Shown: positions 13,454-22,720 of the stretch, piece by piece | Position numbering within the stretch: the first letter of the stretch is position 1 | Layout of the letters: each line of letters begins with the position of its first letter | From: Rotaria sordida | Lineage: Eukaryota; Rotifera; Eurotatoria; Philodinida; Philodinidae | DNA length: 64,000 bases | Assembly (NCBI GenBank): GCA_905250125.1 | Contig: CAJNOL010000493.1 | Coordinates: 1 to 64,000 of the forward strand | Direction of reading: 5' to 3' | Program-made: the position numbers and the translations under genes | Notes under the pieces: model-generated | The model's input: only the letters and a program-made list of their open reading frames with translations | The model's database searches: none | What the model was told of the DNA's origin: nothing

Positions 13454-14854
13454 AATAGCTGTTAAATATAGTATATTTTAAAATAAAATTTCTGTAGTCA
13501 TGCGTAAGACATCTATCGTTTAAATAAGAAATATTGAAGGACTGTTCATGTAGAAGATCAATGTGAAGATACTGATTGGAGATGTGTCATGCGAATTTTG
13601 ATTTGTTTAAGACCATGTATAGTATTGTTATGAAAATAATGTAACGGTATAGGATCAAAACGGAAGATTGATTGATAAAACATTTAATAACTAGTAAACT
13701 GAGGACATGATAAATTTCTATTTTCAGGAAATTTAAATTTTTTCACATCATTATCCAATGAATGATAGAAGCTAAAGAATACTTTTTTTACACATTCAAT
13801 TGAAAGGATACAACTCGTAGTCTAGCATTAGGCTGAGTCAGGACACTCATTTTATTATGAAAAATATATTGAAATGAACTATCTGTCTTTGGGATTAGCT
13901 TAGATTAAGAAGGGTCTGGATGCAGTTGAGAGTGTAAAAATAGGATGTATCGACAAAGACAAGAGCCGTACCTACATATCTACACCCTATTTGTATTAAA
14001 ATCAACTTGAGTAGGAACTTACCATGTTATGAGTAAATTGAAATAAATTTTAATACAATGAATCACTCCTTCAACTACTTTGTAATTATCAAAATGCATT
14101 TATTTTTTATGAATTGCCAAAATATCTTATGCAGCGCATAATCATAAGCAAATATGAAAAATATAGAATTATCTCAATTAGATCTTAATGAATATGTTTT
14201 ATGAAAAAAATTTTAATCTGATTTCATATCGAACTATATATCTACCAAAATTCATTATTTTCAAACGAAAAGAAACCAAAATTTAAGAAAAAAAATCTTT
14301 CGTCGTATCTGGTCCGATGAATTTTAACATCTATTAATCGTTTACATTCAGTTTAAACTAAACGGACACTTTTGATAATCAGAACAGAAAGCAAGTTCAT
14401 GAGAAAAGTTTCAATAAAATGAAAATTTTTGTTCAAAAATAACACATTTTCAATCATGTTTACAGATCATGCGACAATGATTTTGTGTATACAAAGCATG
14501 ACAATCAATCAACTGTCATTCTGATTCCTTCTAATCAAATTAAGTTTTAATCCATCATACACTATTGAATTTGTAACGAATAGATTCAGTTTATTAATTG
14601 AAAAATTTGATGCTGATTCAAATAAAACTATGATGTTGATAATAAAAGAAATAATTTAATGAAAATATAAGTACTATCTCAGTTTATTAAATATTAACAT
14701 AATCTTATCTTTTAACGGTATACAATTAAATATAGAAAAAAAAATGAACACAATATTCTATACAAACTGTTCACACTCTCATTCATATATTTTTCACATA
14801 CATTTAAACGATAAATATTATCATATTAATTGTGTATGTTAAGAAATTTTTAGA
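13454..14854. other. Intergenic region
   Basis: AT-rich sequence between the channel pseudogene and the 3' end of the OSER1 homologue. Nothing coding was recognised. The part adjoining 14854 is likely to include the OSER1 3' untranslated region; TTTATT on the plus strand near 14688 would be an AATAAA signal on the minus strand. Confidence 0.45.
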
Positions 14855-15430
14855 TTAAGTATACATAAGTTCAGCTGCACCTGATAATGATTTGGGTAAA
14901 TAAAGAAAGTTATCTAAATAAGCAGCTAATTCTTCAACATTACATGAATTAGCTGTTGTTCGACATGTATCAACAATAGTACATGATAATTGAGATTGTG
15001 TTGTTGTTGTTGATGAATTTACTTCTGCTTCATTAATTGATGGAAGTATTGATTGTGTACGAAATAAAGTTATTGTTGGTGATGAAGAATGACGAGTTTG
15101 AGGAAGATTATATGTGGATAGTGAACGAAATCTTTTTAATAATGATGATGAAAGAGAAAAATGCATTGAACGAAATAATGAAACATTTTCATTTCGAATT
15201 ATATTTGATTTTGTTATTGATGATGAATGTAAACGTTTAAGACGCGATGAACGAAATGCTTTTACTTGATATGATGGAACAGAATGAAATTTTGATGATG
15301 AGAGAGTTTTAAGACCAAATGTACTTTCATCAATTAAATTACATAGTTGATCAATATCAGAAACTGATGAAGATAATTTATTAGAATTTAAGATTTTTTT
15401 TCTTGCTTCAATTTTTTCATATTGATCCAT
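14855..15430 (-). CDS. OSER1: OSER1 homologue (oxidative stress-responsive serine-rich protein)
   Basis: Single-exon reading frame of 191 residues, very rich in serine (runs such as SSSLLKRFRSLS, HSSSITKS). The C-terminus reads NVEELAAYLDNFLYLPKSLS then GAAELMYT. This matches the conserved OSER1 C-terminal block, which in vertebrates ends in a similar ...EDLS.Y...YLY.PK.MS.MAEMMYT pattern. OSER1 family members are short nuclear serine-rich proteins induced by oxidative stress (FOXO targets) and linked to stress resistance and lifespan; their biochemical activity is poorly defined. I chose the ATG at 15430 (MDQYEKIEARKK). The frame extends seven codons upstream without another ATG, so a further 5' exon is possible. 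Length is below the vertebrate protein (about 290 residues), mainly through a shorter middle. Confidence 0.8.
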   Translation of the reverse strand: MDQYEKIEARKKILNSNKLSSSVSDIDQLCNLIDESTFGLKTLSSSKFHSVPSYQVKAFRSSRLKRLHSSSITKSNIIRNENVSLFRSMHFSLSSSLLKRFRSLSTYNLPQTRHSSSPTITLFRTQSILPSINEAEVNSSTTTTQSQLSCTIVDTCRTTANSCNVEELAAYLDNFLYLPKSLSGAAELMYT

Positions 15431-16140
15431 TTCAACATTCAAATTAGACAAAAATTAAAGCATGAGAGGAAAAAAACTAAAATTCTTTTAGATTATACGC
15501 TTATCTAAATATAACAATAGAATCATAGATAAAAACCTTCTAGACGATAAAGACAAAGAAAAATGCATGTATTGATCGATGATTCATCAAAATCGCGTGT
15601 GTTTAAGATTTTTGTCGATTGTGCTTTGGCGACATAATTATTATACATTTGCCTTTCTGTTTTTTATTTTAGTATATGAGAACTAAATGTTTTTATTGAG
15701 AAAGTTTTTATTTAAGATACTAAAAAGGGATCTTTTCTAATAGTTTAATTTATTATTTGAATAATAGAGATGTCGGTAACAATCAAGGGTTTGATAATTG
15801 CATACTATTGGTGCTTTTTAGCCAATTATTTTACTCAGAAAATATGTAGTATAGTGTACATACGTGACCTGTGGTCACTTCAATAAATAATCTTGGTACT
15901 GGAGCAATTCGTAAGAGCTATTTGTCGAAATTTCACAATAAAAAAAAACAAGTATCCATTTCAATTTTAAGTTAATAGTATTAGCGAATGGCGAGACTAA
16001 GAAATGTAGAGTATCCTTGAGTAAATCATTGTGATAATCGTTATCTACCTCTCCTTTCGTATAACGATTCAAGTTGACACCGATTGTTTGCTTGTCACAT
16101 TAAGATCATTTACATTCGTTCGAAGACCTGGAGAAGATAA
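15431..16140. other. Intergenic region upstream of OSER1 homologue
   Basis: Probable promoter and 5' region of the minus-strand OSER1 gene near 15431-15700, then AT-rich sequence up to the MITE. No defined regulatory element could be supported. Confidence 0.4.
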
Positions 16141-16252
16141 GGAACATTTTTACTTTAAACACACCTATCACAACGCCCTCACCCGCATGCTGTGATGTGC
16201 GTGTGTAATTTATACCAATCAATATGAAGTGTGTTTAAAGTAAAAATGTACC
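16141..16252. mobile_element. 112-bp MITE with 24-bp TIRs and 8-bp target duplication
   Basis: The first 24 bases (16141-16164) and the last 24 (16229-16252) are inverted repeats differing at one position; both contain ACATTTTTACTTTAAACACA. The element is flanked by the perfect 8-bp direct repeat GAAGATAA at 16133-16140 and 16253-16260. The interior is only about 64 bp and noncoding. The 8-bp duplication suggests mobilisation by a hAT- or P-type transposase. The near-perfect TIRs suggest a recent insertion. Confidence 0.88.
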
Positions 16253-16318
16253 GAAGATAATGCATTATTCTTGTCCAACCGATTTATGAAATATTATATT
16301 GCAATCAGAAGAGAAACG

Positions 16319-16334
16319 CCCCCCCCCCCCCCCC
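16319..16334. repeat. Poly-C tract
   Basis: A run of 16 cytosines in an otherwise AT-rich genome. Both strands read open across it, but this is a consequence of the homopolymer; length may vary or be mis-assembled. Confidence 0.9.
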
Positions 16335-16775
16335 TGGATTGATGACATCGGATGGCTACGTGCTCTGAGGACGACAGAATGGCTCCATTTTGGTCTCTGG
16401 CGATCAGAGTGGCTCGAGTGGCATATCATGATAGAATCTTTGGATGAAAATTCCACTTATTTTGCTGGTTTCCTGAGTGTGAGAGCGATTAGGTTTTTCT
16501 CTCGAGTATTTAAAGAGTACAAGAAAAATTGCTAGATCTTGCTTTGACAGTAGTTCAAGCATATTTTGCTAACCAGCAACATCTGCCAAGAGCCTTGGAT
16601 GAATCTCTCAAATTTAATGTTTGATAACGTTGTAACTGAGTCATTTTTCTCAAAATGAAACACTTTGTGCTTCGTTTCTATCCTCAGCGCATTTGATGTG
16701 TTGATGAAAGAACGCAAACAATTCGTGCTCTATCATTGTTTTCATCATTTTTTGCTTACATAACCATTTTCTCGT

Positions 16776-17342
16776 CTTCGAACGACAGGGCTTGCTGGCA
16801 GTCATATTCTAGTCGAGTTGCTTAAGAAAAGTAATACAGTAGCGGCTTTCGTTCGTAGTCGTGATCGAATCGATTCTACCCTGCTGGATTCATCAAAGTT
16901 GATGGTGATTGTGGGTGATATTTTGATAAAGAGTGATATTGGACGTGCTTTGGTCTTATGCATCACACAGGATAACTTCGACGTGGTGATTTCTAGTGTG
17001 AGCGAAGGTCTTGATGCTAAACTGAATTTACAATCGAAATGAACTCGTCTCCTCCTTGATATTTTCAATGCAATTGGTACTACGGCAAAGAAATCTCGCT
17101 TCATGGTATTCGCTGGTTTTGACATGTTGGATGTGAACGATAACGGGAATCAAAAACAACTTCCGAAACATACAGCCGAACATCCGACCATGTATCGTGC
17201 AGTGGCCGATGAACATGAAATTATTTACAAAGTGATACAACAAGACAAAGATCTCGAATGAACTTTGTTATGTTCACCCAACATCACCGATGAATTAGGC
17301 GATAGAAACTTCGTCGTATCGAAAACCGTTTCTCTAGAATAA
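16776..17342 (+). pseudogene. NAD(P)-binding Rossmann (NmrA/SDR-like) pseudogene
   Basis: One reading frame shows a Rossmann start (TGLAGSHILVELLKKSN), then VAAFVRSRDRID, VIVGDILIKSDIGRAL and DVVISSV. It continues with TRLLLDIFNAIG, SRFMVFAGFDMLD, HPTMYRAVADEHE and the C-terminal block SPNITDELGDRNFVVSK. This is the order seen in NAD(P)H-binding atypical SDR / flavin-reductase-like proteins. The frame is interrupted by TGA at 17040-17042 and TGA at 17259-17261, and ends with TAA at 17340. The N-terminal strand before TGLAGS does not read cleanly (expected GATG-type motif), and no start codon was found. No introns that skip the stops were apparent. The remaining sequence is otherwise undamaged, so inactivation looks recent, or the stops could be sequencing errors. 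Confidence 0.7.
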
Positions 17343-17470
17343 TGGGTCAGCATTACAAATATTTAACAGAAGAAATCATGGATGACATACGAAATAGCAT
17401 ATAAATTGAGCGATTGAAGTGAAACTATCATAGTAAAATGCACAAATAACATGAAATCCCAGGTCCAATA

Positions 17471-17713
17471 AAACGGCGTCGTAAACGGCCTGAAACGGCT
17501 ATAAAACGGCGATTAACGATGTAAAACGTCGATAAACGGCATCGTAATCCGTCATACCAGATTACGGAAGCAAAACCAAGAAAAAACGATGGCCGTTTTC
17601 TAACGATAGAAACGGCTCGTAATACGGTATGACGAATTACGGCGAAATAAGGCCAAAATTAATGCAATAATTCGCCGTTTTATAGCCGTTTCAGACTGGA
17701 TAAGACGCCGTTT
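17471..17713. repeat. GC-rich foldback element (AAACGGC arms)
   Basis: The arms at about 17471-17515 and 17667-17713 are inverted copies sharing AAACGGCGTC and CTGAAACGGCTATAAAACGG. The interior holds further smaller palindromic blocks (for example CCGTAATC-type motifs facing their complements near 17545-17645), so most of the 243 bp can fold back on itself. ACGG/CCGT motifs recur throughout. No transposase and no clear target duplication were found. Confidence 0.75.
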
Positions 17714-18307
17714 CCGACGGCTGGAATGATCCATGTTGGAAGAACCTTTTTCGGTTTATTTGTCTTCGTTGTGAGACTGCGATGTCTCCTATTATTCATG
17801 ATTTCAACAATTATTGTAATTATTCAGTAGTGTTTGAATCTCTGCATTGGACGCTAAACCTGTTTGTTTTTCCCATCGACTGAAGTGACGTTGATCAGAA
17901 ATGGTCAGAATAAAAGTGTGAAGATTAGCAACGAATTAGTTGAATCAATGAGTGAGGAGATTTGAACTTTTCAAGATAGAATTCCGATAGCTCGCCGAAA
18001 TCAGTTGGGTATCTTCGGATATCATTGCGAGTCTCTGACCATCTACTTAATGACAAGAAAGACGAAAATATGCTGAACGAACAGAACAAAAAGTTCACGA
18101 CGCAAGAATATGAGATCAAAGAAAGTGAAGCAAGCAACTCATAGACAAATAGTGTTATCAGACGCTGAAAAGAATTGAATAGTCACATGTGTCCTTATCA
18201 AAAGACATACCAAAGTTTGTCCTTACGTAGATTTGGATGTGAGTGGGAGTCTTGTAACCACCAAAGACGTACATCCACCCTGACTAAAGATATGCAACTT
18301 TAGTAAA
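17714..18307. other. Noncoding stretch
   Basis: No recognisable gene. Several short frames are open on either strand but show no family resemblance. Confidence 0.4.
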
Positions 18308-18491
18308 AACACTGAAATATTGACAGTGTTTTATCAGCAATGAGTCTACTGATACACTGACTACACTGGATCGGTGTTCACTGGAATATTAGCATACTCA
18401 TACAATATGGATATGTCAGATAAATCAGTAAACATCAATCCAGTGTAGTTAGCGTATCAGTAACTGTCAGTGCTTCAATGATCGCTAGTGT
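18308..18491. repeat. Inverted-repeat element (ACTGATAC/ACACTGGAT arms)
   Basis: Core arms at 18349-18372 and 18437-18462 are inverted copies sharing CTGATAC and AACTACACTGGAT-type sequence. Weaker complementarity extends outward (AACACTGAAATATTGACAGTG against CACTGACAGTTACTGATAC-type sequence). The interior is about 65 bp and noncoding, so this is foldback/MITE-like. Ends and target duplication are not certain. Confidence 0.6.
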
Positions 18492-18582
18492 TCAGTGAAT
18501 GTCGATCTAGTTTATCCAGTGCATCTCTACCTTCGAATGAATCGTGAATAAAAATATATAGAGAGAGGATCGATTAATTCAG

Positions 18583-18743
18583 TCATCATCAATGTTTATG
18601 ATGCTGCTTATGTGCTCGGTATAGAATCATCTTCTAGGATACGTTGTAAACTCGATCGTGCTAGAGAAGAAGCACATCAAGCTAATATTACTCCTTTCGC
18701 TTATCTTGAAGAACTTCAAAACGATTTCACGTCGTCCAAGTGA
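18583..18743 (+). pseudogene. Possible 3'-terminal exon or gene fragment, unidentified
   Basis: After an acceptor-like sequence (TTAATTCAG) a clean frame runs for 53 codons to TGA. It reads IINVYDAAYVLGIE, RCKLDRAREEAHQANITPFA and YLEELQNDFTSSK. The helical, charged, well-ordered composition looks protein-like, unlike the surroundings, but the family is not recognised. No matching upstream exon was located; the inverted repeat at 18308-18491 would lie in the intron. It could be a remnant of a broken gene or a short conserved tail. Confidence 0.3.
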
Positions 18744-19135
18744 CCTTAAACACGAAACTGGTCAACATAACAACTGTGGTAGTTTATGTCGATCCTACCA
18801 GGATCGAACCAAAAGCACGAAAATGAATCAGTCACCATTCGCTGCACTAAGCAATAGCTCATCCGTACCCATCCATACATTCATTCATCAAAAGTTAACA
18901 TTGAAGTGCGTATCTTGATCCAAGCATCCAATGATTGATATGCGTACAGAAGTGATCTCTATCATTCACTTTTGTTTTGCATCACCTTGGTGCATCTTGT
19001 AGGTTACACACTTTAGTAAACATTTTCCTCTCATTTATTTATTCGCTACATGTAAAAAGATTCTTTTGCAAGTCGAATATCAATTTCTTTATTTTGAATG
19101 AAGATGAAAAAGTTATAGAGCGTCAGTCTGAAGAA

Positions 19136-19573
19136 TCAAACGAACAGATGGCTCACAGCGAATATGAAGCCAATTGTTAGAAGCAGTGTTATCGTTGTTG
19201 TTATTGTGGATGCCGTGTTACAAAGATCGCCTTTACAGCAGAAATTTACCCGTGGAACAGGAACGCACACAGAACTTCCACCACCGCGATCAATCCGTTT
19301 CAAACCTTCGACACCAAAATCGCGTTTCTATGAAAGAGAAGAACACTCGTCATCTGTCTATCGATACGGAAAACGTACCCAACAATAGTCATTATCACCC
19401 ACTAATTTTGTTTGCTCTTGCGCCAAGTTGATCGGATCTTTGCAATTTTCGCATACAAAGCATCGTCGGGCCCGTAATGTTGGGTTAACTGATGCGCGCT
19501 CATTCGAAAGTTTCGAGCATGTTGTCAAACAACAGATGAACAGAAGAAATCCGATAACGTAGACGTTTTGCAT
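19136..19573 (-). CDS. Ly6/uPAR-type three-finger protein, GPI-anchored
   Basis: Exon 1 is 19379-19573 and exon 2 19136-19327. The 51-bp intron has GTACGT at its donor and TTTCATAG at its acceptor and falls in phase 0. Together they give 128 residues plus stop. Residues 1 to about 20 form a signal peptide (MQNVYVIGFLLFICCLTTCS). The mature part has CFVCENC near the N-terminus, then YCW, VCVP and the diagnostic FCCKGDLCN, eight cysteines in all. It ends in a Thr-rich spacer and hydrophobic tail (TITLLLTIGFIFAV) of the kind replaced by a GPI anchor. This is the layout of Ly6/PLAUR three-finger proteins, which act at the cell surface as modulators or receptors; the ligand here is unknown. The domain is slightly short, with fewer cysteines than the canonical ten. 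A TATA box lies upstream. Confidence 0.8.
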
Positions 19574-19644
19574 AGTATTTTTATAGATTAGATTGTGTGC
19601 ACAGGATATACGAAATTATGAAGCACAAGCTCCGCTTTCGAATG

Positions 19645-19656
19645 CTATTTATATAT
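19645..19656 (-). promoter_or_regulatory. TATA box of the Ly6-like gene
   Basis: Minus-strand ATATATAAATAG, about 75-80 bases upstream of the ATG at 19573, fits a TATA element with a short 5' untranslated region. Confidence 0.5.
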
Positions 19657-20173
19657 GGATGATGTCTTCGTTGACGTGAAGCATCAAGTTACAATGTTCT
19701 GTAATTGATCTCTAATAGGAGGATTGAAGCAATGTGCAGATCAATGTTTTTTGTTATTTCAGAAGGGTTGATCAATATGAGTTAGGATCCGATTTCTTGT
19801 TTCGATAGGAAGATTATTGACTACGTTGACATGCTTTTTTTAATCATTTTCCACAATTCATATTCAAATAACGTACCTTTTCATCGTTGAAAATGATTTC
19901 TTCTCACTTATGATAACATAAAAATGAATCGATTACACATACAAAAGCAGCATTAGAACAAAATAGAAAAAAAACTAGATAAACATTCATTCTATAATTT
20001 CTTTCTTCCTTTTTAGTCAATTTCGATAGTGATACGAAAAACAAGACGGTAATAACAATAGCTGGATAGATTAGATCCTTTTGCGTATGACTATCAAAAT
20101 GGCTAAAAGAAAAAAAAAGAATGCATAGAATGAATGATTATCCTATTTTATTCTGATTGTGTTTTTGTATGTA
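19657..20173. other. Intergenic region
   Basis: AT-rich noncoding sequence; nothing recognised beyond the promoter region of the Ly6-like gene at its left edge. Confidence 0.4.
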
Positions 20174-20733
20174 CAGGGTGTTTCAAAAGTCACTTTAAAA
20201 AAAAATTTGAATATCTCCCTTACGGCTCGAACAAACGAGCTGATTGTTTTGTCAATAATAGAGGCATGTTCAAAGTTTATATCCATAAAGACATACCTAG
20301 AGAGATCCTTTGTTAAGTATCAATATTGACATCGACAAACAAATTTTACTTTTTCACAGATAGGAGAAAAAACAATATACTTAGCAGAAGGTCTCTCTAG
20401 GCATGCCTTTATGAATATAAAGCTTGAACGCACCCATATCATTGATAAAAAAATCAGCTCGTCTGCCAGAGCCATAGTGGAGATATTCAATTCTGCTTTC
20501 CGGCAAAGTGACTTTTGCATCACTCTGTATATCGGTTTTTTCCTATCTGTGAAAAAGTAAAATTTTTTGTTAATGTCAATAGTGATACTTAACAAAGAGT
20601 CTCCCTAGGTATGTCTTTATGGATATAAACTTTGAATATACCTCTATCATTGACAAAAAAATCAGCTCATTTGTTCGAGGCGTAAAAGGAAGATATTCAA
20701 ATTTTTTTTTTAAGTGACTTCTGAAACACCCTG
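20174..20733. mobile_element. Three-armed foldback MITE with CAGGGTGTTTC ends
   Basis: The left end CAGGGTGTTTCAAAAGTCAC and the right end GTGACTTCTGAAACACCCTG are inverted repeats, each next to TA (20172-20173 and 20734-20735), as for Tc1/mariner-type insertions. The arms are long, about 180 bp: 20174-20360 is repeated inverted at 20550-20733, including the blocks ATATCCATAAAGACATACCT and GATTGTTTTGTCAATAATAG-type sequence. A third, more diverged arm copy (20383-20530) lies inside in the same orientation as the right arm and ends in AGTGACTTTTGCATCACTCTG. This suggests one copy jumped into, or was duplicated within, another. There is no transposase. Confidence 0.82.
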
Positions 20734-20778
20734 TATAACCATTAATTTCTATTTTATCGTCAGTCTGCTGAAGTCGTT

Positions 20779-21806
20779 TTAATATATCCAGCCCGATTCA
20801 GTTTTATCACATAATAGCTCTAACAGATACATTTTTGTATGTATTCATTGCCCTTTTCATTCTATGCTGACTCGTTGTTTTCTCTGATTGCTATATCACG
20901 TGGACAGTTATACCTATGCATCACACACTGGTTTTTACCAACATGACGTATTGGATTTTCCCAATATTTTATCACATGTTCTATATTGGACTTTTCCTAA
21001 TAATATATTCGTTTACGTCATACTTGGTATTCTCCAACATGCCCTATAGTTAATCAAGTGGCAAGATAAAAGAGATGTTTTGATGATACCCGCAAGACTG
21101 TCGCATTCAGCAATTGTGGTAAACACTGGAAAAAACAATATACGCAATGAGCCCATTATGAAGCCACAAGTTGTACTAGACTATAACGAGGGAAGACAAG
21201 GTAGTGACTTGTCAGATCAACTATCAACACACTATACATGCCTCAGACAGTCTATAAAATGGTATAAAAAGGTGGCATTTGAAACCGCAGTAGTTAATAG
21301 TTATTTGATTTACAAGGAAAATTATGCCGCAAGTGGCATGACCATTGTGCAGTTTCGTGAGAGTCTCATACGGTCTTTACTCCTTGGTACGCCATTTGAA
21401 AAGCTAAAACCTGATCCGAGACAACGATCAGAAAGTCGTTCGAAGCACAAACCCGCTGATCACAAGCTCGAAGAAAAGGAAGGATTTGCGTGCAGTGTCT
21501 GAAGGCGCTGTGCTAGTAGCTATGAGAAAAGCAGCGAACAACAATTAAGAAAAGCGAGCATGCTGACAGCAAAGAAAATAAAAATCTTCTGTACTGACTG
21601 TAACAAACCTTTTTTTGTCTTGATTGTTTTAACGAGAAGCATCATGCTATGGAATAAAGAATTCAAAAAATACTGAAGATAGAGCGGGTGATACATTATG
21701 TGTAACCTCCTGCCTAAATAAAAGGCAACAGAGAGCGGTTTTCTATAGTTTCTTCATAAAATATAATGTGACTCACCATTGGGTCATATCGGGCTGAATG
21801 TGTTAA
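20779..21806 (+). mobile_element. Internally deleted piggyBac-like element
   Basis: TTAA sits at both edges (20779-20782 and 21803-21806). Just inside lie inverted CAGCCCGAT motifs, matching piggyBac's TTAA target and terminal repeats. The interior keeps only the 3' part of a transposase gene (21057-21502, then frameshifted). The left half has lost the N-terminal and catalytic DDE-like regions. At about 1.03 kb it is less than half the usual size. Repeated phrases such as TTGGA-TTTTCC at 20935-21035 are in the remaining noncoding left part. Confidence 0.78.
21057..21502 (+). pseudogene. piggyBac transposase, C-terminal remnant
   Basis: The frame reads KWQDKRDVLMIPARLS, then KPQVVLDYNEGRQGSDLSDQ, IKWYKKVAFETAVVNSYLIY and a basic tail. 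It matches the end of the piggyBac catalytic domain; the DLSDQ motif corresponds to the region of the third catalytic aspartate. A TGA at 21500 ends it, and the following cysteine-rich tail (KIKIFCTDCNKPF) is present only after a frame change. No start codon or first two catalytic aspartates remain, so it is dead. It is distinct in sequence from the piggyBac copy at 48-50 kb. Confidence 0.85.
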
Positions 21807-22319
21807 TAAAAATCTATATTTTGATTTATAAAATGCACATATTACAGCAATTATTGAACATGGTGATTTATTGCTCTATTTAGAGATACATTTGTTTATT
21901 TTACATGAACAATCACAAGTCCAATTATTATTATTGTTATAAATGGTGATTTATATCCTGCTCAAGTTAATGGTGGTATAGATGATCTGGGTTATATTTT
22001 ATATATTGTTCTGATGATGGTGGCAACAATATGACTGAAAACTCAACAGAATAAAAACAATAACAAATTTTTTCACTTACTATTATTCATCTATACCTTA
22101 TTAATTATTATAATGACATCAAAAATTTTCTTCCTAAATAAAATACTCATTTATTCAATATCGTATTATTTTTTTTGATGCTCTTGTTGCAGATATATTA
22201 CTGACACAAACAAAATATGTTTTATATATATTTTATTGAAATAAATAATGATAAATAATACAGAAAAAATGAAAAGAAAAAAAAAATACTAAGCATATAA
22301 GAAGAGAAAAGAAACAGGT

Positions 22320-22720
22320 TGCGGGAATATAAGCAAAGGAACCTAAGAATTCTAAAGTGTAATGATCGAGGGGCCCATGATATTGGTTCATTTCTTTCGA
22401 CCTACTATCAATGATCAAACACTAACCCTCAGAGAATTATTTCGCAATGCTTTGGAATTCCTTTTGTCTGAATTTACAGAAGAAACGGTTGAGTAACTCC
22501 ATCATTTTTCAGCAAGATAGAGCATCAGCCCATTTCTTCAAATCAGTTTGTGTATGGCTGAACAAAATCTTCTATGGCAAGTAAGTCAGAAAATGTGGAC
22601 CAACTTCATGGGTCTCTCGATCATTACACTTTAGACCATTGAAATTCTATCTATGAGTCTGTCTCAAACCAAATGTCTACAATATAATCACAAAAGATCT
22701 CTATGGTTTAAAGACTCGAA
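22320..22720. mobile_element. Mariner-like transposase scraps, two in opposite orientation
   Basis: On the plus strand (22495-22720) a frame with stops reads FQQDRASAHFFKSVCVWLNK, then KCGPTSWVSRSLHF and RPLKFYL. This corresponds to the mariner blocks around the second catalytic Asp (QQD.A..H) and the SPDL.P.DF.LW motif, with key residues lost. On the minus strand, around 22320-22400, a second scrap reads PISWAPRSLHFRILRFLCLY, the same motif region. Both are too decayed for element ends to be seen. Confidence 0.6.

Noticed and set aside
15037..15240. Plus-strand frame opposite the OSER1 homologue
   Set aside because: Antisense shadow of the serine-rich coding region.
16265..16535. Frames on both strands around the poly-C run
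   Set aside because: Homopolymer translation (poly-Pro/poly-Gly) without start context or homology.
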